Shown here piece by piece: positions 29,074-43,012 of a stretch of 64,000 bases of DNA. The stretch is from Callaeas wilsoni. Lineage: Eukaryota > Chordata > Aves > Passeriformes > Callaeidae. The notes below the pieces were generated by a model. That model was not told where the DNA came from, did not search any database, and worked only from the letters and a program-made list of their open reading frames with translations. Where the stretch lies: contig VWPU01004541.1 in NCBI GenBank assembly GCA_013398955.1, forward strand, positions 162,548 through 226,547, read 5' to 3'. The position numbers and the translations under genes are program-made. Position 1 is the first letter of the stretch. Every line of letters starts with the position of its first letter.

Positions 29074-29196
29074 CTGTCGGCGTCGCCGAGCCCCAGGGCC
29101 GTGCTGCGCTGCAGCGTCTCCCGCACTGCGGCCATGCCGTCGGGCAGCCGGTTCAGCCGCCGCGTGTACAGCCCCAGCCCGCCGTCCGTCAGGTAC
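29074..29196 (-). CDS. NAV2: NAV2 internal exon E
   Basis: This 123-bp exon follows exon D after an 11.6-kb intron. The acceptor is gttgtcag|g, and its first base completes Gly (GG|G). The translation is GYLTDGGLGLYTRRLNRLPD followed by GMAAVRETLQRSTALGLGDAD. It matches the NAV2 segment GYMTDGGLGLYTRRLNRLPD except for conservative changes such as Met to Leu. The donor is gacag|gtaggg, leaving AG, expected to become Ser at the next exon (the known protein continues DSWDDSSS). That next exon was not found anywhere to the left in the window. The length is a multiple of three with phase-2 introns on both sides, so this exon is also frame-neutral. It is CpG-rich like exon D. Confidence 0.93.
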
Positions 29197-32100
29197 CTGA
29201 CAACGAAATGCCGTGTTCAGTAAAACGAGAAGGAACTCGCGTATCACCGCGGCACCTGTTTGCCGCGTCGCAGTTTACCCGTTTCCAAGTGAAGGATATT
29301 GCGCAGAATCAGAAGCAAGGAAAACTTCATTTTTGGTTAGACTGGAGGTATCCTCTGCCTCTCACCATTCTCCATGACACCTTAAATGCTCTCTCATCAC
29401 CAAGAATTGAATTTCAACATAAATGTGATAAAGGATACTTTAAGAAAACTTAATTTTCATTAAGGATGCCTAAATAGAAGTAATTTATTATTTTTGAATG
29501 CTATCATTAATGATCCCTTCTTACCCAAAAAATACATGATTTATGCCACCCTGAATTTTTCTGCATTGGCTAAAATACAATCAAAATTTCAACACTTTTA
29601 CAAGTTGACTGCAAAAATCACATTGAGTTAATCCCTAGATTTTTGTCAATAAACAATGAACATTAAGTATTTCACAGCTTACAGAAATCATAATGCATGA
29701 AAAGTTTTTTGCAACCTTGTTTTGGCTCCTACATTCTACTCTGGCTGCAACCGTGACCTAGAGACACCTACACTTAAAAATTACTATTTACTGTTACTAT
29801 TCTTAGGCATTAAGAAGTGCCAGGTGTACATATGGCACTTCATAAATTGCTAAGACAGCACATTTCCTACTTTCTGGTTTAGACAAATGAAAAATTAATC
29901 TTAAATTGAACAGAGATGATACACGGCGGGCAATGGCATGGAGCGAGCCCTGTGTTACCACCACCATTTCATCAGCCCATGTAGGTCTACATGAGCAGCA
30001 CTGACAGCTGAGTAAACACACCATGAAGATTGACACACAGCTGAGACTGAAATAACTCCAACAACTCCAGCAGTACGGTCACTGTTTCCAGCACGCCGCT
30101 GGACAAGCACCATACCCCGCCACGACAGGAGCTGACAGGACTGTATCTCCTCAATTCTTTAGCCACTCTTAGCAAATCAACAGCAGACCACAGAATAATA
30201 TCCAGATACTCAAGACACCTTCCTCTGGCTTAAGAAAGCACAGAGCTCTCTCCCTGATAGTGAGACACCTTCAGCAAGAAAGGAGAGATGCTCCGATGCT
30301 CTGAGCTGCGGGCAGCGGTGTCTCTGCTGGCGAGATCTCACTGTACACACGTGCTTTACCCAACTCAAATTTGATCACTACATTTATAAAAATGGGATGG
30401 TGAGCAGCTGGGAAGCCTTGCCCAATCTGCTGATTAGCACTGCAGTTCAATGTATAAATCTGTACAGGGCCATCCCAGGAGCAACCCAGGAGTCTCTGTG
30501 GAGTCTAACCAAGAAGTTGCCAAGCCCGTGAAGTCAGACACGGGAGTAATTCCCCATTCAGCAAGTCTGTGGGGATTCTCTCAACTCATAAACAGAGACT
30601 GTAAAAAGCACGAGGAGCAGTCACACTGCAGCATGTGGAATTCGCCTTAGGTCTGGCATTCTAACTTGTGTTTGACAGTTTATAAATATTTTATCATGGA
30701 AGAATACATTTTTTTCCTTAAGCTACTAAAATAAAGGGGAAGAAGAAAGAAGTGGAACTTCAGACCAAATTGTTATACAAACATGAAAAGAGTATTTTGC
30801 AAAAACATCTAATGTACATACACTAATTGGTTTACTGCAGCTACTTGCCTGCACACGAAACAAGTTTCTGTATGAATACTCTTTGCACATGTGCTGGAAA
30901 ATGCAGCTTTTGGCTTTGCTGTCAGGTTTCTGGCGTATTGGTCCTTTGATAGAAAAGATCTGCTATAGCTGAAATAGATTGTTTTTCATACCTATTACTC
31001 AGAATATGCAGAAATAAATATAGTACACTTGAGAGTTAGCCACGCTGTAATCAATTCCTCTTCACCAGCATCAGCGTATTTCATCTTATACACAGAAGCT
31101 CAGCAAGCTAAAAGATTAGAATAACACTGCAGTAGCATCAAACTGAAAATTAAGTCAGATTTTCATTGGTTTCAAGCACTGATAAACCTTACACGGGCCA
31201 ACAGAAGCTGGATGGCTTTGGCACCTTTGACTAGATCACGACACTTTTCTAAACAAGTCCATGCGAAAAAGCACAGCCATAAACGATGACTTTTACCCCC
31301 CATACCAACAGGACCAGCTTCTTACATGCCAAAACAACACAGGGTAGACTTCTGTATTTTGAAACAGGTTTGTGTAATCACAGTTTGAAAGCTTTATACC
31401 TTATTTTTATTTCACGCAATACCCTCTACCCAGGAAAGTTTAATTCGGAAAAGATGCCAAAACCAATGATGCCTGAAGTCCTGCATGCAACAGTGAGGTG
31501 AAGGAAGAAGGAGAGGTACTAGTTTATAAAGTCTGTGGAGAAAAACACATTAAAAATAATTACACTCTAAAATAAATTTTAAAATCTCGTCTTTACTATC
31601 CATTGGTTAGTACAGAGGAGATTCAAAGCTACTGGTGTCACAAACCTCCAGCCATTGCTTCCTTTTCCTTCCTCTCCATCCCTTCAAACTTCAATTGCCT
31701 TGGCTTTAACAAACTGTCTTGCCCTTATGAATACATTATTACTGCTGCAGATTTTTGCTTTATGAGAAAGGAGAATATAATGAAGGCACATTTTTCTACA
31801 GCAAATCTTCCAATGTTTTACTCATGGGGAAGCAAGACCAGGAAATATCCTGCATGTAACTGTAACAGTACTCAAAGTTTTTGGAATTTATTGTCCTATC
31901 GCATCCACACAATGTGGAATCGAAGAATACTGGCCTCTTCTCTACACAACACATTGCAGTCCAAACAAATACACTAGGCTTAAGAGTAATTTATCTGATT
32001 TTTCATACTAAAAAAAAATGACAAATTTGCACTAAAAGCCTTGCTAGCTTCATGAGTGCTAAGAATTCTGCAAGCACATTCAGTGCAAAACAAACAGGAC

Positions 32101-35100
32101 TTAGAAGTATTTTTTTACCTGCCCCAAAATAAGAAAAAGTTTAAATATATGATATGGGGAAAAGCATAGTATCCAGACTCTGACTTTAAATAGATAAATT
32201 GTACAAAAAATTTAATCTCACGGATGCTTTATGAATGGTACCAACAGCCAGAGGGGAATGACTGCCTTTAATGGAGCTGAATATAATAACATTTAATGAA
32301 TGGACAGTGAAACAGTGGTGATGTTGGTTAAAAGGACTTTCTAATCTTTCCAGGAATTAATGTACAAATACTCATCGCTATAGTTTCACTCGTCGTCAGC
32401 AAGGAAAAAAAAATTAACCAACTTTCTGGCAATATGAAAAGACTCAGTTTAAACAAGAGCAGTATTGTGCATTTCTAACACACAATTACGACTTCTAGCC
32501 CACTTTCTAGGTGACACTTTTTTCCTATTAGAAAGTGGCTCCCTGCCCTGCATTACAGGCATAAAGTAATTTGCTTTGGACAACCTGGACCTTTAAGCTT
32601 CTCTTTTCTTTAGCCAAAGACATCCTTTCTGTGCCTCTGAAATTTTGAGTGCTGTAACAAGCCCTTCCAAGTCTAATATTTTTATGGTATTTTTGATGCT
32701 GAAGTGATTTATTCCCCTTTCCTGAAAGACACACTGAGGAAACAGGAATGGGTTATGCCAGGGATCAGCAAAATCCAGTGGTCTGAATCACTTGACTTCT
32801 GTCTGCACTCCCTACTTACTGACAGATACAGCCAGCCAACAGCACACTTACTTTTATGGTCTGACAACTCTACCACTTCATATATATTCATTTCACTCCT
32901 TAATGCATGAATATGAACTTTCCAAGTTTGAAAATAGATAGCCAAGGGAAAAGCATTCTTTACTTAAAGATTAGGAAGAGAAGGAGCAGCAGGTAAATCA
33001 GCAACATGCAACAGACCAGGCAAGCCTACCCTGACCTGCTCAGGATCCTGTAGCTCCATAATCCCAATCCCACAAGCAGGAGAGCAGCAACGTGCCCCGA
33101 ACAGGACCTGACTCTGGCAGCTCAGGTGCTCCTGCCTTCCTCTTGGTGCTTTGGATTACAGGTTCGTGTGGAAATAGCTGCCCAAGTGTCTCCTGGGCAG
33201 AGGACTTGCCCAGCAAACCAAGAGCTTGAAACTTTAAGAAACAAAAAGCTTGGGGGAATTATTTCACACATCAGCATCTGCTTTGACATGAGGAAATGTT
33301 CTCTTATTGATGTAGCAGTAACGCTGTTATCCTTAATGCTTTCCTTTAAATCTCTATTTTCACTAGGCTTCATCTGTCTCGTCATTACAGTCAGTTAAAC
33401 AAGATCAAGAGGCTTAACAAGCTTTGAGTATCAAAGAACAACTCTAACTTTGCCAGTTGCTAAAAACCCACAGCAGAGAATTCCCCAGTGCTGTTTCTGA
33501 AATACGCTGAACGGGATCAAAACCATCCTGTTATTGCAACTACGAGTATGTCCTAAATCTGACTTAAAAAGAAATGCTACCCTAACAGCCGGATGATGAC
33601 AACTCCAAATTTCTCAGTTTAGTATGAATTTGATCTGCATTTTTCACCATAACACTGGCATTAGACCATATGGGCTTTTCCCATGTTTATATCCCCCCAA
33701 AGTCCTTCCAAACACTGTTCTTGCCTGACTTGAATCAGTACTGGATCAGTACTTGACATCTCTCTAACCAAAGGGATGAACACAGACCCCGTCTACAAGC
33801 CTACAGTTGGTTTAAATTCCATTATTGATCCCTGGGAATTTCCACAAGAACACTCAGGACCAGGATTAGGTCCCGAGCTCGCAGGTAGACACTCCTAATA
33901 CAATGCCCAAATCCCTAATATTAGACCAAATGTTACAGTTCAGGTTCATAGAAGCGCAAACCTACTGCTCAATTCATAAAATTTAATTTATATTTAAGGC
34001 AGTCTATAATTTATAAATTAATAGACTTTTACTAATAATCAGTAACTATTTATAATTAACAAACTAATGAATGAACTATGAATTGTTTTGCAGGTGATTA
34101 ACCCAAACATGGGCTAAAACCTAAACAAATCAGCTGCAGACTCAAAAATCCTAATCACTGCTGAAAAGGAGGAGATACCTGTTCCACTAACAGGTAAGAC
34201 AGGAAAAATGAGATTATGCAAAACTTAGTAAGTATATATTAGTTTCATAGTTTATTTAGAGACACCCCTCACGTGTAAATCACTAATAGCACGAATGGTG
34301 CTCCTTATTCACATTGTTCAAACCAGTCTAGAAGCAAAACAAGTTCATCCCATTAACTACTTAATGCTCAGACCATTTTCCACGGGGAAAAAAAAAGAGA
34401 GAAATCTGCAGAAATAAGCGGCTTCTGTAAAATCAATACTCTTCTCTCTGGAGATGTATTCAAGCTGCCTGGCACATCAGTCATTCAGAAGCCATCAGAT
34501 AACAATTTTTGTGCACTGCTGTCCGAAGCTAATTTTTTTTTCTATGTCTTCTCAGCTTCAAGCAGTCTGCAGGCAAGGAATTCCAAAGACAGTGTAGCCT
34601 GCAAGGGAGTTGAGTGGCTGCTGCTCCTGCATGTCCCCACATCCAGAACAACAGCTTCTCGCTGAGGTTCTGAAGAAACCACTTTCCTGTGGAATGAGCA
34701 GTCTTAGATACACGTAGTCAGAGAGAAGCTGTCAGTATAAAAAAGAGTATTAGCCTGAAAGGAAGTGTCTCGCAAATGGCTGCAGCCATTCCTGTTCCAG
34801 AGGAGAGTGTGCAGTGTATGATCCTCTTTCCAACACTCACTCCACTCCATCTGTCAGCCAAGCCAACCTTAACCACAAATTCACCTTCACCTCGAGGAGC
34901 AGGCCTGCTCCACCATTGCTTTTAGAAGTCTTTTTAAAATCTAGTTAGCCCAGACAGACTGGAAAACACTCAAGAGGTCAATTCTTTCAGGTGTGCAAAT
35001 GTCACTCTGGACCCCAGGGAAACACGGGTGGAGACTCATTACTGAAAAGAGGACAACACTCACACCCACCAAGCACCACCACCACCAGGCTGCTGGCCCT

Positions 35101-38100
35101 TGAAGCCAGCTGAAGGCCCACCAGAATCAGGCAGATGTTCAGCGGGGCTTTGCACATGCCAGTTTTGATTTAAATGTCTGAATTCTTTCTCAGAGTCCAT
35201 TTCAATGAGAATCATAGAACTAAGCTAGAGAGTAAGCGATCCATTTTTCATCACCCTCTTCAATTCTGTTCAGGAGAGGAATGACCTGTGACCAAAGAGG
35301 ATTAAGGAGGGACTGCAGCTTCTCCAGAGGTTCTCAGCAGCATCAGCAGCACAGCAAGAGTAGCTCCACAGCGACCTGGGATTATTCTCTCATGCCCACT
35401 CTTTTCCTGCAGATGATGCACATCGACATAGTGTGAATGACTGCATCCCCCTCTACTGGCTAGCCCTGGACTGGGACCCTATTTTGTCCTTTAGAAACTG
35501 TCCCTTCACTCAAATTACAACAGCCCGTTGGCACTGATGCAGCAGTTCAGACACTGCTGAGGTGTTTATTACAGAAAGAAGCCCAAAATGGGATGACTGC
35601 TATTAAATGGTATTTTGGTAACTGTTAACAATAGGTCAGTGTGTAGAAGTAAGCAAAAATACAAAACACCACAACTACTGCATTCATTTTATTAACGCTA
35701 CATATGACCTAACATGAATACTTTACCATTATACTGAAAAAGAAAGCTGATGTCTAAGGTTATAACTCCTAGGCCTATGCTGTCCTCCTGTGCTGAATCA
35801 CACTGCAAGAAAGGTTCTATGAGCCCGTGTTATCTGAGATATCACTTGAGATAAATGGTAAAACACTGTCCTGCTGATGAAGCTGACACAAGAACTAGTC
35901 CTGAACAGAGTGCAATATTTAAGAATACTGAAAACAATATATGAAATTAATAATATTGAAAATGCTTGTGCAATATCCTACTCATGTCTCCTGCAAAGAA
36001 CTGCAAGTACAGTTCTTGGAATAAGAATACTATCTTTATTTAAACACTGCTATGATTTTTTCTTTTCATTTTTACAGCACCAAGTCATCTCTGACCAGAT
36101 CTCAACTCAGTTGCAACCTTGTTTGCTATAAAGTCAGAAGTTAATGTTTCCTTATCTCTTTGCATGAAAGTCAAACTTTTGAGTTTGCTTGCCCGACCCC
36201 TTCATTATTTGTGTTAATTATCCATTTACCATATATAGATACTATTCTGCAATGTTGAAAAGATCACAATATAGAAGTAGTCAGCTCTAGCAAGATGAAA
36301 GGCAAATCAAATAAATACTCTGCTCAAACACAGAGGAAAAATAAAACAAATCTCCTAATGAGTCTTAGTCATGTTGAAGTGCTAGAGCCATAAAAGGAAT
36401 GCAGTTTCACCCATCCACTGTATTTAGATGAAACCTTATCATTAAAACCGTATCATTTAAAGAGCAGTGTCCAGTAAATGACTAATACACTGTAACTCAA
36501 AGTGTACAGAAAAAATACAGTGGTAATAACTATGGAAAGAAATAGGTCAGAAAAGCTTACAGACAGAGCATTAAACCCATGCACAGGGCACATACGCTCT
36601 CACTCAGCCCAGGATTAGCTCAGCCACTACTGATTTCCAGCCAGCCATGAGTTACCTGGAACAGCAACCACTCCTGCTGCAGGTAGCTTAGAAGGAAAGG
36701 GTTTCTCTTAGTTACTGTTACCAATAACAAATGCTCATTAGCAGGGAACTGCAGAGCCCTCCTCCTCCTTCTGTGAAACCTCAGCCCTAAGGGAGGTCTG
36801 TTATACCACCTGTGACCATGACATCTGAAGAAAACGTGTTACTGTCTGACTGGTAAATAGCACGAAACCAAGAAACTGAGCTGCAAAAATCCTGTAAATA
36901 CCAACTACACATCAACATTCCATGAAATCAGTCCTCAATTTCGGCTCTTTTTTGCCTCCCAAGAGATGTAACTCCTAAATGTAAGCCTACTTCAGAACTC
37001 TATTTCAATGATGCTTCTGGTCCATGAAGGGCACAGTGCTTCCGGGTGAGTCTGACAGACCTGAGCAGAAGCAGGGGCAAAGCCTATTCCCCAGTCCAAT
37101 GCAGCCTGTTCTCCCTTTTAGCATCCTCCATCCACGTTCCAAACTCAGCTGCTTCCAGTGCTTGTAAAACGATCCCCAGGGAGCATAAAGGTTTGAATAA
37201 ACAAGAAGGAATCATAACCCCATGAGGATTGTGCATGCAAACACATTAAGAAGTTGTGGAAACAGAGATGTGGAATAGGAATATATCACCACCAAATCAT
37301 CAAATATGGGGAGATGAATAAATTGGTAAAATGTATCCCCCCAACAACAACCACTGCACCCACGGGAGGTGGCTGCAAGGAGAATTTTAGCAGTGCCCCT
37401 GACCATTGTTGGAACATAGCTGGAACAGCCATGCTTATGCAAAAAATGATTTTGACAAAGGCGTGTTTGCAGACCCAAAGCCATTTCCTGAGAAAACTTG
37501 TGACCAGTACTAATCAGTATATACATGCTGTTAATTCTGCACAGAAAGCTGCACACTTAAGGTAATGAAAACAGGGACAGAGGATTAATCAAATGAAAAG
37601 AAAATAATTATAAAAGGCTTTTTTTTTCTTTTGACCAACAGCCCTGTTGCTGCATTCCAATAAGAGATAAAAAGGAAATTAACTCTACATCTCATTAGAG
37701 AGAACTGGGGCTAAGGAGACAAAAAAAAGGAATGTGTATGTTAGTAGCCAGAGGGAGACTGAAGTGGACAAAAAACTTCTGAACAAATGCCAAAAATCCA
37801 TGAGAATTAACATCTCCACTTGGGACAATCGTTGGGGTAGGGAGGTGAGACAGTTCTGGGCTCTGAGGTGCCACTTTCCAACGAGGCTCAGAGCCTCCAG
37901 CTCAGCCAGCCACCAAAGGGAGTGGGCTGAGGGCTCACTCCCCACCTCACACAAATCCTACTCCTGTTGCTTCATCACTGGGTTATGTTTTAGCCCCTGC
38001 AGTAAGGCAGCTTCTTACCTTTGATCCACCCCCTGGAGGCTTGCTTAGTTTAAGAGCTGTTCACTGTCCCCTTGGCAAAGATACTCTTCCTAACCCTAAG

Positions 38101-40821
38101 AAAGCAATCCCGGTGTCTGCCAGAGCTCTGCTTGAGCAGACTCATTAAGGGACGCCAAACGAAACTTCCCATGACCCAGTACGTTACAGAGAAAGCACCA
38201 GGATCACAGGGCTAAACTAGTTTTTCTTGGCTATTGGATTTATTTTGGCTGTAACAAATATTTTGGCTTCTTTCCCTACCAGTTTGCCAATGAAAACACA
38301 GATCCAAGATTTTCAGACTCCAGGATTGTAGCAATTCTGAAAAATGACAAAGTGAAACACATACCAGCTAATAAAGAGCTATTCATGCTCTAAATACCCT
38401 CTTGTGCTGCTCTCCACACAGTGCAGCTTGGCTTCTGGAAATGTTGAGCGTGTTTGCCCTACCACTGATCTTGGTGATTTGTTCTGCAGCAAGTCACACG
38501 GATGCTTTCCTTACAAGCAACCTCTCTGATTTCTAAGCATTTTATTATTCCTCTCCCACAAAACCACAACGCCATCCTATTTTTTTACTATTTGAATTAA
38601 ACAGATATTGGGGAACATAACTTATGGAACAGGCTACTAAACATCTGTTCACACTGGAGATGGCAACCCGGTGTCACTAGGTGTCACCAAAGGTAACACT
38701 CTTATTTTTTTATCCTTCTCCATTAATTTTGGAATGCTGTTATTGCCATTTAATACTGCAATATTCCCTTCTAAGTGAGTCCAATCACATGGTTACCCTC
38801 CACAGACTGCAACCCCAAGCTTGTGGGGCTGATTGCAGCAACACTCCCTCCAAATTCCCACCAGTGCAGCAAGGAGAGGACCCCCAAACTGCCTACCTCC
38901 AAACCCTGTCCAGGACCTGGAAATGGAGCTGGATCTTTCCAACGATGGATTGACCTACAATACCAGTTCTGTCCCTGGAACTTAGTCAGTGACTCCGATA
39001 GTGCAATATAAATTGATAAACCAGCTCACGCTATTTAGCAAAACAGACTTGTGTAGCTAAAGGCAAAAGATGTGGAAAAGAAAAACATATTTGTACTCAC
39101 TTCTTGTCCTGAGAACCTGAAATTGAGATCTCATTTAACAGTACGTGGCTATCACATAGGTAAAAAGTGAAAAGTGCCTCACTCCTTTAAAAACTAGTGG
39201 GGAAAAAAGAGTCAGATACTCAGTTAAAGATGTCCCAACACTCACGGCCAGGAGTGAGGTGGGGTGGAGTGTATGACTCTTCTGCTATGTTAATCACTCT
39301 TGGTATGTAACTCACTGCTCTGGTGACAGACGTACCAACTGGCAAAACCATTTTATTACCCAGAATCTAAACCCCACTCTCATACTTTCAGACTATGGAG
39401 ACTCCCATTTTTTACCTTGCAGGATGACCAGACACAGAAAAGGAAATGATACACAGAGATGAATGAAGGCACAGATATCTCTGCCTATATCATTCATAAA
39501 TTTGACTGCTTTTCTATTCTTTCCTTTTCCTCAACCTGGAATCTGAATTTTATACACTAAGTAAAGGTCTGCAAAGACTGGGGCTCCTCTATGAGCAGCA
39601 GAAGCCTGAGCTGACACCGTTCTGCCAGGGGTAATTCACAACTACCACTGAAGGTGTTTTATGGAAACCACGGTGCTACTTGGAATTTACTTTCCTCATT
39701 TCCAGACCAAAACTACAGCCACAAATTTGAACACAATTCATGGTCCAGAGGAAAAGCAGTAACTGTTACTTCAATAAACATTACAAAATCCAGGTGTAAG
39801 TTGATTTATATGAGAAAAACACATGGTGCTTTAGTGATTTGATGCATTATTAATTCAGCAAGAGCTACTGGTGTTTTATCTGAAACAGAATTTTATACTG
39901 ACTTTTGCATCAGCTACTTTACTATATGCTTCCCTAATGAAGCATTAAAAAGAAAGTGTCTGACTTTTCAAAAAGTGTGAAATATTCATAATGGACAGAA
40001 TTAATGGAGGTTTCCAGATGGTGTAAATGAACTGGTAAAGTTAATGACAAAGCTGGATTCCAGTAAGAGACACTATATCTTCCAAAAAAGCCAACATCAC
40101 TAGAAATGTCACTAATAAAAGAAATTACGAAAAAAGCAAAGGATGCAAGATGGCCAGTCACGGCTGCCACAAAAAAAAAGGTGCCATTCAAAATCTCAAA
40201 GATCAGTTTTAACATCAATCCAATGCTAATGAGCTAAGAAAAAAAGATTTTTTTATGGTAGGAACGGAAAATAAATGAATTGAATACCGACTTTGGAGCA
40301 AAAAACAAATGATTTTTCCATTCAAGGCAGAGATAAAATGCTGATGTAAAACCTTGTTAGTACTGTCTATCACGTCATACTTCTGCACAGTGACTTACTT
40401 GTTCTTTAAACGTTTCTTTAGCATGTACCACTCTTTTCCTAACACAGAGATGCAAACTCATTTCCTCCCAGTGAACTGGCCCCTGGAAGTTCAGACAGGA
40501 AGAGTTCGGCAAGCACCAAACGTGCCTCACTCCCTCCATCTCGTGGGCACGAATGAATGTTGCAACCACAATTAGCCTCGACTCAGGAAAACGCTTAATC
40601 ACATGCAAGAATATCTTCATATCTAGGGATATTTTCTTAACATGCACTTAAAACCTGAATTTTGCTTAAACCCCTCCACGATAATGAGCTGTCTCTCCAA
40701 AGGCTTATTAAAACGAGCGGAACATCTTTGGTGCCGCCTTTTAGTATTTCTCCAAGTAATCGCGGAAATCCAGCGCCATGAACAGAACGGAAGCGCCACA
40801 GGAAGCGAGGCACGGACTCAC
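29197..40821 (-). other. NAV2: NAV2 intron between exons D and E (11.6 kb)
   Basis: The donor is gtgagt and the acceptor gttgtcag, phase 2. The interior is AT-rich with an especially AT-dense stretch near 33.96-34.08 kb (TTTATAAATTAATAG-like). No exon, RNA gene or clearly recognisable transposon was seen; the open frames across it are short and look random. Confidence 0.88.
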
Positions 40822-41217
40822 CCGCTGGTGATGTCGTCAGCCCTGATGTTCTTGCCCAGCACGTCGCCGTCGCTCATGTAGCCAGTGGCGTCCATGGCGA
40901 TGCCCTCGAGGTCCATGTCGTCGCCGGCCTTGTCGGCGATGTCCACGTGGCAGACGCTGCTGCCGCGCGTGGCCAGCTGCCGCCGCAGCGGCGCCGAGTA
41001 CAGGTAGCGGCCGGCGCCCGGCTCCGCGCTGACGAAGCGGCTGGCGTTCCCGCGCGGGGGATACCCGTTCCCCATGGACGGCGCGTCGCCGGCCTGCAGG
41101 CGGGGGCTGGACTGGCCCAGCCGCCAGGACAGCGGCGTCGGCCGTCCCGTCAGGCTGAGGATGCTGCGGCCGCTGATCTCGGTGGTGACGTTGGTGTCGA
41201 ACGTGGTCTCCAGCGTG
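40822..41217 (-). CDS. NAV2: NAV2 internal exon D: GC-rich 396-bp exon of the central linker
   Basis: The exon encodes STLETTFDTNVTTEISGRSI, then LSLTGRPTPLSWRLGQSSPR, SMGNGYPPRGNASRFVS, YLYSAPLRRQLATRGSSVC, HVDIADKAGDDMDLEGIAMD, and YMSDGDVLGKNIRADDITSG, an unmistakable NAV2 block. The acceptor is ctttccag|c (Ser completed as AG|C) and the donor is gcgg|gtgagt, leaving GG of Gly. At 396 bp, a multiple of three with both flanking introns in phase 2, it could be skipped without a frameshift. It is much richer in G, C and CpG than the surrounding introns, and its third codon positions are nearly all G or C. Long open frames in the other reading frames here (135 aa minus, 170 aa plus) are shadows of this composition. 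The segment should be unstructured and possibly phosphorylated. Confidence 0.96.
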
Positions 41218-43012
41218 CTGGAAAGGAGGGATGCACAGGATCAAATGTGGCTCTTACGTGGAATGCTGTGAGATTTCAGGTGCTTCCAAGGCCCGGAACG
41301 CTCACCAAGTTACTGACTGCACGTAACAGCACCAACCATTTACTGCTGCAACACTTGAGGAGAGCCTTTCTTTTCACTTTTCAGGCCCTTCCCTGTGTTC
41401 TGAAAGAGACTCTTGCACCCAGGCCACCAGGTGCTCTACATACACGTGAGAAGACTTAAGCAGGAACTTTTTAATGGATTATCCACAGTATGAAAATGTA
41501 ACTTTCTCATCTTCAAGCACATGTAACTCCATTACACCATGGTTTTGCCAGTGTAGGCGAGGGAGTGGGATAAAAAGCTGACTAAAGGAAAACCTGCTGA
41601 AGTACTGTTTTTCTGATGTAGTTCCTTTTATTTGTCTGTGTTCGTGAAAATTTTAACTCTGGAGATGTGTCCAGCACCAAATTGAAGCTATTTCTACACC
41701 ATGGAGAGAAGTACATGAAAAAAGTAAGAAGACCAATTTTTTTTTTTTCTTTCTTCAGGATATATTTTGTATATTAACAAACCAATGATGAACTATTAAT
41801 TGCTTTGAAGATGTTCAAATCCAAACCAGAAAAAATAATAAATTACTCATATATTCATGAGTTGTGTATATTTTTAAAAATATTGGTAATATTTATATAT
41901 GGAACCCTAAAAATGAGTTTCCTTGAGTTTCCAGGTGATGTGTACAGATTGCAAGACTGAATACTCATACTGAGTATACTCCCTGAATACTCATAGCTGA
42001 GTTGCAGCTAATTTATTTGCAGCTAATCCATAGCTGCAACTTCTCTTACCCACATGAACTCCTCTTCTCCTTTCCTGCTCAACTAAGTGTCACTTTTAAA
42101 AAATTTATTGTGGATATTTTGAAAAATAAACAGCACTGTACCATTCTCAATATAATGTTACAGGTAAACTGCAGAAACCTCTGTATTATCTGGTTATAGT
42201 AATTTAACCATGAAGAGCTGTCACATTAATTGAAATTTGCAAAGAAAAATAGCTCTAGGAGTTCATCTTTGCAAGCTCTGCTTCAGTTTTAGATACAAAG
42301 CCAAAACACAAAGTGTTCCCCCAATAAACTCATTTAGGGCTGGGGTACATAAGGCACCAAGCATTAGGTAGGACCCCGACTTCATTAGGGGCCAAACAGC
42401 TTATTCTCCCCAACTTCCTGTTCAACACTGAACAGATCTAACTCACATAATGTTTAAATGTAATAGCAATCTTTGTTTATTTACAGCATATTTTAAATAT
42501 TGCTGAAGATTTCCAAATGCTGCTTTACAAAGAAAAAGCAGTGACACGCAGGGGACGACTAACAATATTAGAAAAATTTGTTTGTCCAAAGTTTGGTCAG
42601 GAATTTAAGTTATGCACTTGATAATGTGGGTCAAGCACAGTTCACCTCTTATTTAAACAAAATATTACACATAGGGGGAGAGAGGTGTAATGCACTGAAG
42701 TTACTCAACAGTAAGAAGAAACATTTTAAACTGTAACTTATATTCAAGTATCACCTCCCACATTTAACAAGAAGTGATTATTCTTGACCTTTGGTGTCAA
42801 TACACAACCCATCCCATCAATTCCTCATCATACATCTCAATAACCAGCCAACATTATTCAAATTCTGTGCATTAAAGACAAAAATTACAAGATCAGTATC
42901 TCCCATTGTCAGTGTTAATCATTTTCCTAAGGATGCAACCCAGCCAGGTGTAAGAGATGTGAGTGAGAGCAGAGTGGTTTCCATTTTCTTACCAACACAG
43001 TGGTGCCCTTAC
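41218..43012 (-). other. NAV2: NAV2 intron between exons C and D
   Basis: A 1795-bp intron with donor gtaagg and acceptor ctttccag, phase 2. It holds a T-rich run near 41.74 kb, an AT-rich stretch at about 41.75-41.93 kb and a cluster of short direct and inverted repeats near 41.96-42.03 kb. Confidence 0.9.
41957..42032. repeat. Cluster of short direct and inverted repeats
   Basis: CTGAATACTCATA occurs at 41957 and 41983; ATACTCA and TGAGTAT form a 7-bp inverted repeat with a 3-base loop near 41961-41977; and GCAGCTAAT occurs twice just after. No function is evident. Confidence 0.7.

Noticed and set aside
35205..35260. Possible CR1 end (GAGAATCATAGAAC)
   Set aside because: Only one short word matches and the following sequence does not continue the CR1 pattern.
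40837..41244. 135-aa minus-strand open frame in another frame of exon D
   Set aside because: His/Arg/Gly-rich shadow frame; the NAV2 frame clearly matches the known protein and has proper splice sites.
40947..41459. 170-aa plus-strand open frame over NAV2 exon D
   Set aside because: It is antisense to a well-supported exon, has low-complexity Ala/Arg/Gln composition, and is explained by high GC lowering stop frequency.
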